Source: Gnetum montanum (Eukaryota > Streptophyta > Gnetopsida > Gnetales > Gnetaceae). Taken from it: a stretch of 64,000 bases of DNA. This document shows positions 34,657 through 45,864 of this stretch, piece after piece. The notes beneath the pieces were generated by a model. The model was given only the letters and a program-made list of their open reading frames with translations, did not search any database and was not told the origin of the DNA. A program made the translations under genes and the position numbers. The stretch is taken from the NCBI GenBank assembly GCA_015680685.1, contig MNCI01002247.1, positions 158,859 through 222,858 on the forward strand, read 5' to 3'. Every line of letters begins with the position of its first letter. Positions within the stretch are counted from its first letter, which is position 1.

Positions 34657-37600
34657 ATGGCTCCTAAGACTCATTTGGCACTTGCAAGGGTTGAGGAGGT
34701 GAAGAAGGCCCTAGAGCGCAAGCCACAAGTATGTGTTGCGGCGCAGAAGAGCACGCCGTTGATCCAGTAAGTTATTATGTCTCCTTTGCATCTTTGTTTT
34801 GCACTTTCTATTGTTCTTTGCTCTTGTTTTGCATCCTATTTGTTTTGTGTTCATTCTTGGCTACCTATGATTTTTCTGTGGTTGCATCATTTTAGTCTTT
34901 GCATCACCACTATCGTCGTCTTGGTCGTGGCAGATGCATAAACGTTACGTTACGGTTGCATGCCAGGCCACTAAAACCACCACCATCATGGTTGTCATAA
35001 TCGTAGGGGTTGGGGGCAGTTTAAGTTACTTGATCCTAGCATGTTGTAACACAAAACCCCTGGGAGGGCTAGGCTATGTATGGTGTGGCAACACAACATG
35101 TCTTTTATTAGAGCATATTGTCAATTGTTTTATTACTATGCTAGGCTTATTTACATGTTCTTGCTATGTTAGGATTTCATGCCCTTGCTACTCTATGTAT
35201 GGGCAGAGGGTCAAGCTACGTTGTGTACATGAATTGCAAGACTTTTCTACATTGTGCATGTATTTTTTTTAAGTATGACACTAACATTCACTGATTGCAT
35301 CATGAAGGGTGGGGCCGAGGTCCAGGCTGATCATTCTGGACATTAGAGGGGTCCAGTGCCATGTGAGCAAGCCTATGGCCAACACCCCTCCTCCCTAGAT
35401 ACGTATGGAAGAGAAAGGGGTTTGGTTTAGGAGTGGGACATGGGACTTCTTACAATTTCTTCTCGACCACTTTAGTGTGATCGTTTGGTCCTCCCTAGAG
35501 GAGGTGGAGGCATCTGGCATAAGAAAGGCCATGCTGCCTGGGGCAAGTCGCAATGTTTTGAGATATTTTTACTGATGGGGCAATCATGAGTGAGCAGGGA
35601 GAGGTATCTAGCCAACGCTCAATAGGTTTAAGGTGTTTGGCCTAGATCTGGGGCATGCCTGAATACAACTGCTACCATAAGTACAATACATTGTTCCTCG
35701 CACATTACATGGCGATGTGCTTTCAAAACCCTTAGGGGACTGTCTATTGTGCCAGTGGGTGAGTCTTGCAAGCTTTTCCCACTATTTTATGTAACACTGG
35801 CCATATTGGCCAAATGCTAAGAGTATGTGTTTGTCACTAGTTTTTTTATCGATGATGACGGGGTTCACGACCGATCGGGTCTACTGGCTACAGCGCAGCT
35901 AGCCCTGCAAGAGCTCTCTTCTATCAAGAACTTGCGGGCAGGTGTGATCAATCAGTGTGGGGGGGGAGGAGGGGGGGAATACCATACCTACCCACACACA
36001 TTTCATATTCTCTACAATTAGTGTAAGGAGAAGGGTTGGCTAGATAGGGAGTGGGAAGAACCCTTCAAGCCAGTCACGGTTGAATAGGCCATGATGGTTG
36101 AACTCCCATTGTTCCCTTTACCATATAGACCTGGTGGGTTGAATAGTAAGTGTCGCATGCTTAAGCTTTTTTGCGATCCATGTATTTTCTAGTATCGTTA
36201 TGCTAAGCATGTTTCATGGAAACTGTTGTGGGGGCAAAGAAGCCCTAGGAGGTGATAGTGGTAACCGCCGAGACACAGGGGGCAAGCATCTACTTCAAAT
36301 ATGGTGAAGTAGTAGCGAGCTAGTGCTGGTTGGACCAAAGGGCCCTAGAATCCTTAGTCAAGAACATCCAAAAGGTAGGGCTTATGGATCTATTCATGGC
36401 CTTGAATTCAAGCATTTTGGCCATTGAGATGCTTTCCCTAGTCAACCCTTTTTCTGAGAGGGTGGGCCATTTTCACGTGCATGTTTGGGATGTGTGGGTG
36501 GTCATTGAAATTAATGACCAACTATTTATGGACCTGTTTGGTGTTCCTGCTAATGGCGTTCCCATAGGGTTGAGGTGCAAGCAGGAGTTGACCCTCATGA
36601 AGAAGGATATCGAGGAGTGGCTGCAGCTCATTAAGGAGTGAAAAGGGTTCCCCATGGATAAGCTTGAGAGTGGACCCACCATGGAGATCTACCCTGTCTT
36701 CCGTGCTCACGCATTCCCCCAATTGCTCACCGAAGGGAAGGTCCTAGGGCTCGAGCAAGCTTGGATAATGCGAGAGGTTATGGAAGAAGGGGCCTATTAT
36801 AACTAGGCCAACTTCCTATGTAAGGGCTTCCAAGCTGAGATTTTTGGACTCCGTGAAAAAACAGAGTCCCACTCCAACATACACTATGCCTTATACATAG
36901 GGTGTTTGAAGAGCTTCGTAGAGTTTTTGGTGGTTCAAGAGAATGGAGCCTAGGCAATGCGAGATCGCAACTAGATTTCCAAGCCATGGATTTGGAAAAT
37001 CCTTCAGACCATGGGAGCCCAAGATCCCCCAGAAATGGTCAGGAAGTCATTGTCTGTAACGACTAAAAATCTAGTGGCTCACAGTGTTCGTGGCCAGGAC
37101 AGCATAGGAGAGATGTCCCCTACTATAGCTGATAGCGTGACAGAGGGGGAATGTCTCATAGCTGAGACTGTGCCCAAGGAGATGCGAAGGAAGAGACCTC
37201 CCCTAGCTAGGGAAACCCTTAGGAGGGACGAAGACTGCGGCTTAAGTTGCAGAGGACACAACCCCCCATTGGTAAACATTTTTGTGTAATGCTTTCTTTG
37301 CTACTGTTTGCTACGTTATACTGTGCTAGGTGGTGTAGCGTAGCGTGGCATCTGCTTTGAGCTAATTTACTTTGAACCAAAAGAAACATGCTTCTTTGCT
37401 AGTAGAGGAAGAAGAAGAAGAAGAAGAAGGCGATGAAGAAGTTTCAGCCCTCAAGATGAGGGTGACGAAAAACGACACGGAGGCCCCAATCTCAGAGAAA
37501 AGGGCCCTGGTTAAAAATAAGGGAGATCCTGTTTCTAAGGCAGGGGCTCTTGTCATTAGGGAGCCTTCTATCAATGAAGAGGCACCTTCCTTAAATAAAA

Positions 37601-39089
37601 ACAATGCTAGTCTCCTGAAGGAAAAGGTACTAGCGCATGAGGAGGGGGCTTGTATGGACTTAGTAGGGTCCTCCACCAAGGCTACCACCATTGTCTTGCA
37701 TCAACAAGAAGAGAGACCGTAGCTGGACGCTGGTGAGTTTGGTGATATGCCTACCTCATTGTAATCCATTTTGGCCATTGCTGATATGCTTAGCCATGTA
37801 ATAAGTGCTACTGTTGATGTCGTAGGACCTTCTCTGGTCCATGCGGAGTCAAGGGTCGAGATCCCTAACAAGTTTACATTCGTGTAGGGACTTGTCAATG
37901 ACATGAGCAAGTGCCTTCAGCAAGCAAACCTTGACACGGGTAAGTAGCAGTATTAAATGTTCCTATGTGGTTATGTTAAATACTTTTGAGTTTGTTGATT
38001 TTTTCTATGCTAACGTGATTTCTATGCTCTTCGTATTCACATAGCCTCTCGGCTCAAATGGGACCTGGCATGACCCATGAAAGTCGGTGTCATGCCTACA
38101 CTCTCACCTGATGTGACCCAAGTGCCTCGTCACGTGTTTGATGAGGCTCACAAGTACGTCTTGCACTCAGCATGCTCTCTGTGGGAGTATAAGCACATCA
38201 ATGAGGACCTGTGGAAGCAGGTCCAAAGGGCTAAGTAAAGAGAGGCCAAATTGGTGATTGATGTGGAGGATCTTAGGTCAAGGAATGAGTTCCTCGCAAA
38301 CTATAACCCTGATGCTGAGGATTGGCGCAAGGCTATGGATGATTACGCTAGATTTTGGACTATTTTTCATTAGAACGTTGAATCTACTTACAAGATAGTC
38401 GAACAAAAAATGCAGATGGAGTTGCTAACCCAAAAATGTTAAGACATGAAAGATATCAGTGCCAAGGTTTTCGAATGGGGGTGAACCTAGAGAAACCACA
38501 AACATGTGTACAAGCTGGAGAACGACACCCATCGAAAGCTGTATAAAGATGCTATTGTGGAGGCATTCACGTACAAAGAATTCATGAATGCCATCGACGC
38601 TTCTGAGGCCTACACTACGTTCAAAGAGTAGGTGAAGGTTACAGAATCTCCTGACTTGAAAGTGGACCTTCCTACAGGAGAGACTAAAACCACCTCCCTT
38701 TCCCTAGGACCTCCAAGATGGATGACCATGGAAAGGGAGAGGGCCACCGCTGTGAATGCTAAACCTAACAACAGGCACTGGATGGACATCATGATAGAGG
38801 AGATCTAGTGTCGCCTTAGGCTTGGTCTAGACCAGATACCCTTTGAGATCGACGCAGGAACTTCTCAAGTTAGTCGTTTTACTATGTAGATGCTCATACT
38901 ATGTTACAGTTTGCATTTATTACCTTAACTAACTACTTCATTCCTACAATGTTGACTCCAGGTGAGGGTGCAAGGCTCGTAGAGAGAGGGAATGAAGAAC
39001 CGGTAGAAGGAAACGTAGGGGAGGATGATGCACAAGCAGATGAAGCGGAGGCAAATAGCAAGGATGGTGCAAATAGAGATGACCCATGA
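34657..39089 (+). pseudogene. Element G antisense gene (aORF), seven inferred exons
   Basis: The best copy of the antisense gene. Inferred exons: 34657-34766 (donor GTAAGT); about 35333-35758 (DFLQFLLDHF block, donor GTGAGT); 35841-36145 (FFIDDDGVHD..., donor GTAAGT); about 36230-37271 (MDLFMALNSS, EINDQLFMDLFG, YPVFRAHAFPQLL, donor GTAAAC); 37406-37939, starting in an eight-Glu run (donor GTAAGT); 38045-38868 (RHVFDEAHKYVLH, LWEYKHINEDLWKQV, NHKHVYKLEND, donor GTTAGT); 38962-39089 (acidic tail ending GANRDDP). The exon pattern, acidic middle and acidic tail are shared with A. In-frame stops are mostly TAG. No known domain is recognised. The unit is antisense to gag-pol and lies between PR and RT, so it must be transcribed from its own promoter. 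Confidence 0.8.
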
Positions 39090-39249
39090 CAGCATGGGAT
39101 TTTTTAAAAAAATTTTGCAGATTTTGTAAATACTGAAATTTTGAAATTTTTGTGAATATTTCCAACAAGCGAAAGTTTTGAATAAAATGAAACACTTTAG
39201 AAAAGAAACTAATTTTGCATTAGCTTGTACATCATGTAAAATTTTCATG

Positions 39250-39545
39250 CTCTCGTATGTTGGTTTTAGGCCATTACGGGCCATTGCTAGTTTTAGGCTG
39301 TTTCAGGCCATTGCGTAACATGCCGGAAGGATTATGTATTAGCCAAGTGAAAAGCGACAATGTTAGTTTTAGGCCATTTCGGGCCATTGCCAAAAGAGAT
39401 AGTACATAAATAAAGAAAAAAGCGATGATCCTAATTTTAGGCCATTTCAAGCCATAGCGTAGCATGCCAGAAGGGAGGCATGTTAACAAAGTAGAAAGCA
39501 ACAATGCTAGTTTTTGGCCATTTCGAGCCATAGCATAGCATGCCA
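39250..39545 (-). repeat. Array 1 of element G
   Basis: Five to six units reading TAGTTTTAGGCCATTTCGGG on the plus strand, which is the inverse of the ..GGCCTAAAACTA type seen in A. Spaced about 55-75 bp apart. It separates the antisense gene's 3' end from the protease tail, so two convergent units end here. Confidence 0.85.
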
Positions 39546-39639
39546 AAATGATGGCATGTTAACAAAGTAGAAAGAAATGATGTACAAAGGATGAAAACTA
39601 GGCAGGAAGTAATAAGGTTGCTACGCTATGTGTAACTGC

Positions 39640-40270
39640 CTCTTGACCCATCATGGGTTGATCAGAACGTAAAGCTAAGGTATTTTGCCAAGGCCCTCGT
39701 TCACATAATCATCCTCTGCTTGGAAGGGCAACTCAACCCATGTGTTTTTGATTTTGGAGTCAGCTCACTAGGTTGATCCTTCCGTTGGATGCTTAATGCA
39801 TGCATGAGCAGGCGTTTCATTTGTAGAGGTTGTGACCTTTGAACCCCGCTCCATGTCTATGTTACTAATCGCTTACATTACTACCTTGTCACCATGGATC
39901 ACCACCTCCCTACTTACGTATGGTAAGTGGATTTCTTGGTGTATAGGTGAGGATACTACCCTAAGTTGTGCCAACCATAATCTTCCCAAGATCAAATTAA
40001 ACTCGGGCATTTCCTCGACCACAATGAACGTTGCGTCTGTGGGGAACTGGTCCCCTCCTACGAAGCTTATGTGAACTGTGCCCTTCACTAGGACACGTGC
40101 CTCATTGAAGGACCTTAGACACGACATTGCTGTGCATTTGATCTAGTCAACCAATCCAAACTTGTCCACAATAGGGAATGGAATGACGTTTGTGGCAGCC
40201 CCATCATCAACGTGTACCCTTTAGATCTAGTGTTGGCCAACCCGAATTATGATGAAGAGAGGCACCGTAG
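39640..40270 (-). pseudogene. pro: Element G protease
   Basis: Minus strand. RVHVDDGAATNVIPFP near 40225-40180 gives an active site of Asp-Asp-Gly as in E and F. KGTVHISFVGGDQF, EFNLILGRLWLAQLR, the HQEIHLPY segment and a final WVELPF tail follow. The core (40127-39873) is open for 84 codons. A TAG separates it from the active-site segment. Confidence 0.85.
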
Positions 40271-43200
40271 TTACCTAACCCCCTTCGGGGTCTTCCCTGA
40301 TGGTGTTATCATGGAAAGTCAATTGAGGTGTCGAGGACTCCGCAGGTACAGAGGGAAGCATGACCAAATGGATCGCTCCCTCTTTCCCTGACATGTTCTT
40401 ATTGACTGGAACCATCGTTAACATGCAGATTAGAGCCTCGCGGTGGGGTACAGATGTCATGATTAGGTTGTACAAGCTCAATGTAGCATTTTTCTACTTT
40501 ATAGCTTACTTGACCTAGGTGAGGGTGTCTAGAAGGTCTTGGCCGCCCCCTTGTTTGACGCTTTCCTCCTCTTTGATTCATCCCAGAAGACGAATCTCCC
40601 GAGGAGAGGTGACTTCAGATCTGGGTCCAGATCCTTGTTGGCAAGGTGATGTAGGTTATGTAGTCATGTCAACCTTCTTCTTTGAGGGCAAAGTTGTAGA
40701 TGCAAGGGGTGAAGACGTAGGTTTGGGGATACCTTTGATGGTATTTCCCTTTGACATCTTGTTCAGCCGGTGGACTTCTCACCTTGCAGAGCGAGAAGGT
40801 TATTTAGCTTTGTTTCATGAGATAGGGGCTGCCGAGGGCATCAGCCCCCTGATGACAAATGGGGCTAGAGGTGTTAACTATCGGGGCTACATGGCCCCAC
40901 TAATAGGTGGTGCAAAGGTGGGTGCTCATGGTGGGACTTTCAAGATGAAAGGCTGCTGTGGACTTGGGCTAACCACTGGTGGTGCTGGTGCACTATGCAG
41001 GGGTAGATGGATCATGAATGGCTAGCTGGGTGGCCTAGGATCATTGTCAATGCTGATAGCATTGATGACATAAATGGCATTTTTGGCATTGAGGGGATTA
41101 GTGTAGACATACATAGATTGGTTTTTAGGGTGCACTAGGTTACTTTCATCTAGCACCAGTTTCCCCAGGTCGATTAATCTTTGGATGTCGTCCTGCAATG
41201 ACAAAAAATAATTCGTGTTGTGACCACACTGTTGGTGGTAATCACAAAACTTGTCTAGCCTAAAACCCTTAGGAACTAGTTGGGTAGGGCCAAGGAGGGA
41301 TTCCTAAGAAGCTCGCAGTAGCGTTGATGTCTTACATTTTCCTCTTCCTACATATGCTTATGTTAGATGTATCCCACTTTCAAGAGTTTCTTCAGAAGCT
41401 TTGAAGACTTTAGAGGCAGTGGGGTGTACTTTGAGTGGTCTTTGCACTCAAAGTTGGGTTTGGGTTGTGCAGGTGCGATAGGTTGCAGCACGTGGCCCGG
41501 TTTGGGCGTAGGGTTAGCCACTTGTGTGGTCGATTTCTTGCTGTTCTTACTACTATTGTTGCTAGGTTTGGGCTTGGCCTCAATCATCATAGTAGCCACC
41601 ATGGTTGTTGGGGCTTTCCTTTTTCCTTCTTTGCAAAGGTGCTCTTGTAAGTGATGTAGGCCAGGTCTCTACTTGCCTCGGCCGCATCCTATATATTCTT
41701 AGTTTGAGTGAAAGCTTGACTAAGAGAGCCAGAAGCAAGGTAGTACAGTTTGGACTTGATGAAGTTGTTCACTGCATCCTTAAAGACGGCCAGCAAGTGG
41801 GCTTCTATGATGGGCTCGTGGATTTCGTTAAGGGTTGTGCTCCAACATTGAATAAAGTTTTGGATTGGTTCTAGCGGGTCTTGCTTCATGCTCATCAGCT
41901 GCTCCAACGTGGTTTCTGGCTTTAAGTTGTACTTGAAGCGTGTCATGAACTGGGTCAACAGCTCTTCCAAAGTTGAAATGAATGAGCATGGCAATGTGCA
42001 GTACCAATCTAGGGCTTTCCCAACTAGGGACATGGTGAAGACACGAATGATCATGGGCAGCCATTGTTGCAATAGCAAAGACTCAAACTTAAAGGTAAGA
42101 AGATGTGTATTGGGATCTCCCTCCCCATTGTACTTCATGAAGTGGGGAAGAGACATCCTTGGGGGTAATGTAAAAATGGGGACTGTAGGGATAACAGGGT
42201 TGTCCTGGTAAAAGTCCATGACTTGTACCATGTCGGACTCAACAGCTTTGAGGCATTTTATTTCCTCAGTGAGGGTCTAGATGAGCTGGAATGCTTGATC
42301 CAGACCCAGTGATGTTGTAGATGGCTGGGGAGCTACGAGGGTAGCTCCCACTTGTAGTATGGTGAGGGTGGTGGCCTAACCCATTGGTGGTACCTTTGGG
42401 ATGACCCCCACGAATGGTTCTACCTATGTTTTCCACCACTCAGTAGGTGGTGTTGTTAAGGCAGCGATCGTAGGTTGGGCTGCTGGGTAGATTTCTTGTG
42501 TCGTTGGTAGCGTGAACCATAGTCCCATGCTAGGTTGTACCATCTACAAGGCTTGGTGGGCTTGGGAACGGACATAGTGAGACATTTGCGATGCTTGCGG
42601 AATGGGTAGAGAAGAAAATGGGGTCCACCATATGGACGGGCCGAGACCCGCCACTATTGGTGGAACTGACATGAATGTAGGAATAGACACAGAAGTCGTG
42701 CATGTTTGCGAATTAGGTATAGTATGCACATGTGGTAGGGTAGCTGCAATTGGTGTATGCTACACTACAAGAATGGACTGCTAAATAGCCTGCAAAGGGA
42801 TGGTAGCTACAAATGAAATAGGTGAAATGGGTGAGAGTAAGCGTTGAAACATCACAAAATTGGTGTGGCTACCAATAGTTGCTGTAATCGTGGGTTGTGG
42901 AAGTGTAGGTGTAATTACAAAGGGAGCAGTAAGGGAGGATGACTTGGCCCAGAAGGACTGGGTAGGAGGGATAGGAGTGGGGCTGGTTGGACCTCCCTTG
43001 TCCGATTAGGAATCGAGTTCCTCTTGCCCATCTTGGAAAGCATCATCTTGGTTGGACGTTGTGTCCTGTTGCTCCCTAAGCTTAGCCAACTGGATCAATT
43101 AGTCTAGAAGCCTTTGGTATGCTTATGTTAAAGGTAATGAAATTCCAAGAATAGGGAAAAACTCCTTCCCATTGTAGTAAGCAAACTTGAAGCTGCATTT

Positions 43201-43446
43201 TTCTTTGAGTTCATGTAAATCCAAGGGTAGATTTTCTTGCACCTTTACACAGAGGAAACTGTAATGGTCATGTTACTAGGCTAATCCCTCAGGTCCTCGA
43301 TTTTGGATTTTGAGCGATTGACGTGTTTCCAGGATTGGATTCAATGGTTGTTTGGCACCAATAGTGCCTTGAACCATGATGGGGTCTTCAGCGTTGAAAG
43401 GAACCTCTACGTTGAAGGTGTTAGCAGCAATACTTGAAAAAGCCAT
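40271..43446 (-). pseudogene. gag: Element G gag and gag-PR linker
   Basis: Starts at the ATG at 43446-43444 (MAFSSIAANTFN). N-terminal module with SLKIQNRGPEGLA; Pro/Thr/Gln-rich linker to about 42300; Retrotrans_gag domain open from 42231 to 41689 (VMDFYQDNPVIP, DWYCTLPC, NFIKSKLYYLA). The lysine-rich segment and YTPLPLK motif lie near 41400, and the zinc-knuckle-like and LIDLGKLVLDESN segment near 41200-41150. The remainder to 40271 is a decayed charged linker. Two frameshifts lie between 41690 and 41360. The plus-strand open frames here (for example 40519-41025) are shadows. Confidence 0.85.
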
Positions 43447-44112
43447 TGTTAAGCTGAGTAGTTATGCAAAAAAGTGAAAAAGTTATGCAAAATAGGGTGA
43501 ACAAACAAGGAAAATAGGAAACAACAAACAAGGAGAAGAGGAAGGCTTTACATCTTGCCAGATTCCAGAGGACTCATCGAGGCGACTGTTTTTGCACCAC
43601 ACAAAGTGTAAACAACCACGAAGGGATGTCACGTCTACACTAATGTGCGATGAGATATAGAGCATGTGCAAGACTACCATAGGACAAGTTTATTTAACTG
43701 GCAACCAAAAAGGCTTTAAGTATTGCAGGATCCTAGAGGGACCGTCGAAGCGATTGACCTATACCACGTAGGATGGAGTACAGGACGCACGCAAGACTAC
43801 TGTAAGGTGGGCATGCTAACTAGCAGTCAAGAAGGCTTTGCATCTCGTAGGATCCCCGAGGGATAGTCGAAGTGACCACTTGGTACCACGCAAGATGGGG
43901 TACAAAACACATGAAAGACTACCATAAGATGAGCTAATTAGCTAGTGATCGGAGGCCTTGTGTTCTGTGGGGCTCTCCAGGAACTGTTGAGGTGATCGAT
44001 CTACACCACAAAAAGCACAAACAACTGCAAAGGATGTCACGTTTAAGCTTATGTGTATTAGGCTGCAAAAGGTTCATAGAACTACCATGACACGTGAAAA
44101 AGGCACCAAAAG
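43447..44112 (-). repeat. Element G leader with four tandem leader repeats
   Basis: Four imperfect ~130-bp units (about 44110-43945, 43930-43825, 43815-43705 and 43690-43545), each with AAAGCC-type start, a GAACC/GATCC near a GAGG..TCGA word and GTGT..GTTTAC-like words on the minus strand. A, F and D have one unit, B two and C three. Confidence 0.75.
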
Positions 44113-44131
44113 ATTCCTTCTTCTAGTGCTA
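44113..44131 (-). other. Primer binding site, element G
   Basis: The minus strand reads CTAGCACTAGAAGAAGGAA just after the LTR end. The CTAGCACTAGAAG form is shared only with D (55554), against TGGCGCTAGAAG in E and F, suggesting a second primer subtype or shared mutation. Confidence 0.75.
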
Positions 44132-44137
44132 GAAAAT

Positions 44138-45859
44138 TGTAGCGACCGAAAATGTCGACGACTGGAAAACACCGAGGGGTCTGCGGGTGAAACAGTTTTG
44201 ACCCCATACTCACAGGAGGGTTGTGCTTGGTGTGTGTAGATATGGGGCATCCTGAATGGTCTGGTCAATCATACAGGGACTTAATTGACATCTATATAGC
44301 CTTTTGCAACATATATTTTTGAAAAAGAAACGGAAATGTGGAGTAATGCTTGAAAGTAAATGAAACAGAAGAAGAAAATAGTGTAAAAACACAACAGTAA
44401 GTAGGAAATAGTGTGGAATATGGTTAGAAAAATGCATCACTCTGAAGCTGCAAGCTTGCTCTATCAGGGCAGATACAGTCGGTTACATAGTGTGGCAGAG
44501 TGCAGAAATCCTAACAGTAACTGAGACGTGTAGAGTGAAATAGGTTTTGCACTTGGGTGCAGCCTTGGGTGCTGACAATACAGGGATTCTACCAAGGTGG
44601 TAGAAAGGGAATAGGACAATATGCCAACTAAAAGTGCCAACTATTTGCAGTGTCAAACAGAAAGCTTACAATTCTTGATGTTACAATGCACATGAAAGAA
44701 AGCTTGAATGCTAGAGCGAATGCCAGGGAGATGAAAAGTCATGGAATCAGGAAGAATTCCTCACTTTTTGAATGCTTTTTCTTGAAAAAAATTTTCAACC
44801 TTTTGAATGCCATTTTCCAAAAAATTCCCAATAGCCAAAGATAGTCCAACCCTTTGAGCACTACTCATCAAGGTATTTATAGGGCTAAAGGGCATGCGAA
44901 GGGGGCGGTTTGGATGCCGTGTGCCCCGGGCCCACGTTGACTTGCTAGCGCCACACATGTCGCATATGACCATTGGACCTACAAGACCATTGTAATGCGA
45001 GCCTACTATGCCATAACTGTAAACCTGCCACACCGTAATTGCGCCATCAGCATCTGGAGACGTGTGCCAATGATCTAATTAGGTGAAGTGCATTGATGTC
45101 GCACAACGACCCACATGCCTTGCTATGCTTTGTAGTGTAGCATGCTTGGCATAGTGTAGCACCTTGTCATGTGTTCTGCTACATGTGTGTTGCATGTTTG
45201 CTACACTAGGCTACGCTACGTAGCGTAGCGTAGTGTAGCAACTAGCCTTAGTCGTGAAAACTTTGTTGATTTGTGAACTTTGCTTCCACGAGACTTGCAA
45301 ACTTGCTAACCCCACCCTTTGAGCTACCTTTTGTCTCTTCCACAAGATCGCTATACCTTTCTTCACCTTGTAGCTTAGTGTAGTGTAGTAGCAAACATGG
45401 TCCGTCACTTCCTGACAGAAAGGGACATTACTGAAGGACTTTAAAATTGGGCGTGGGGACTAGCCGCGAAGCTGTTGCCATGTTACGCTACATCACGTGA
45501 CGTAGCGCAGTGTAGCACTTTGTCCTACAATCATCTTTTGAAGCTTGCTACGCTACATAGCGAGGCGCAACGTAGTGTAGTAGACTTCATGACTTAGAAA
45601 ACTTGCCGAACTATTTCATGCATCCAGAATGCTGCTGCCAAGTCCGTGCATTATTTCTGAGTAGGCTATCGGCTTGACAATCTACTTAGGTGGATAGGCA
45701 AGATGACCCATAGAGCTAGTTTTCACCTAAAGTAGAAAATTTTCCAAATTGGCCAACCTGAACTCAGAATGTTCTCCTCCCGAAGAACTGTCGTGGTGCT
45801 GTGCAAGTTGCAAGGCCTGGTGAAGCAAGAATGACCTCACATTTTTTTGTGGTGTTTCA
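44138..45859 (-). repeat. Element G 5' LTR (complete)
   Basis: Plus-strand bounds TGTAGCGACC ... GGTGTTTCA, 1,722 bp. TATA box TATTTATA at 44874-44881. In U3 lies a 42-bp inverted repeat at 45199-45240 with a single mismatched pair, centred on TACGTA. Further TACGC/GCGTA words follow at 45480-45600. Highly similar to 1-1067. Confidence 0.92.
45199..45240. repeat. 42-bp palindrome in the U3 of G
   Basis: Left arm TGCTACACTAGGCTACGCTA, then the centre at CG, and right arm TAGCGTAGCGTAGTGTAGCA. Only one base pair of the arms mismatches. A palindrome of the same length but different bases stands in the U3 of C at 49816-49857. Confidence 0.9.
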
Positions 45860-45864
45860 TGCTA

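Larger units (their letters stand above)
29552..45859 (-). mobile_element. Element G: Tat-type LTR retrotransposon, minus strand, inserted in the LTR of B
   Basis: A 16.3-kb element read right to left: 5' LTR (45859-44138), PBS, leader with four repeats, gag, PR, array 1, antisense gene (on the plus strand), array 2, RT-RNase H-aRNH-INT, then a truncated 3' LTR (30421-29552). Five-bp flanks CGCTA and TGCTA and the clean resumption of the B LTR on both sides prove the insertion. The C-terminal end of integrase, array 3, the 3' UTR and the outer half of the 3' LTR are missing through one internal deletion near 30421. By eye the shared LTR parts agree at roughly nine bases in ten. Confidence 0.92.

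Noticed and set aside
40519-41025. 168-codon plus-strand open frame
   Set aside because: It is the opposite strand of the decayed gag-PR linker of G, and nothing similar is conserved opposite the same region in B, C, E or F.
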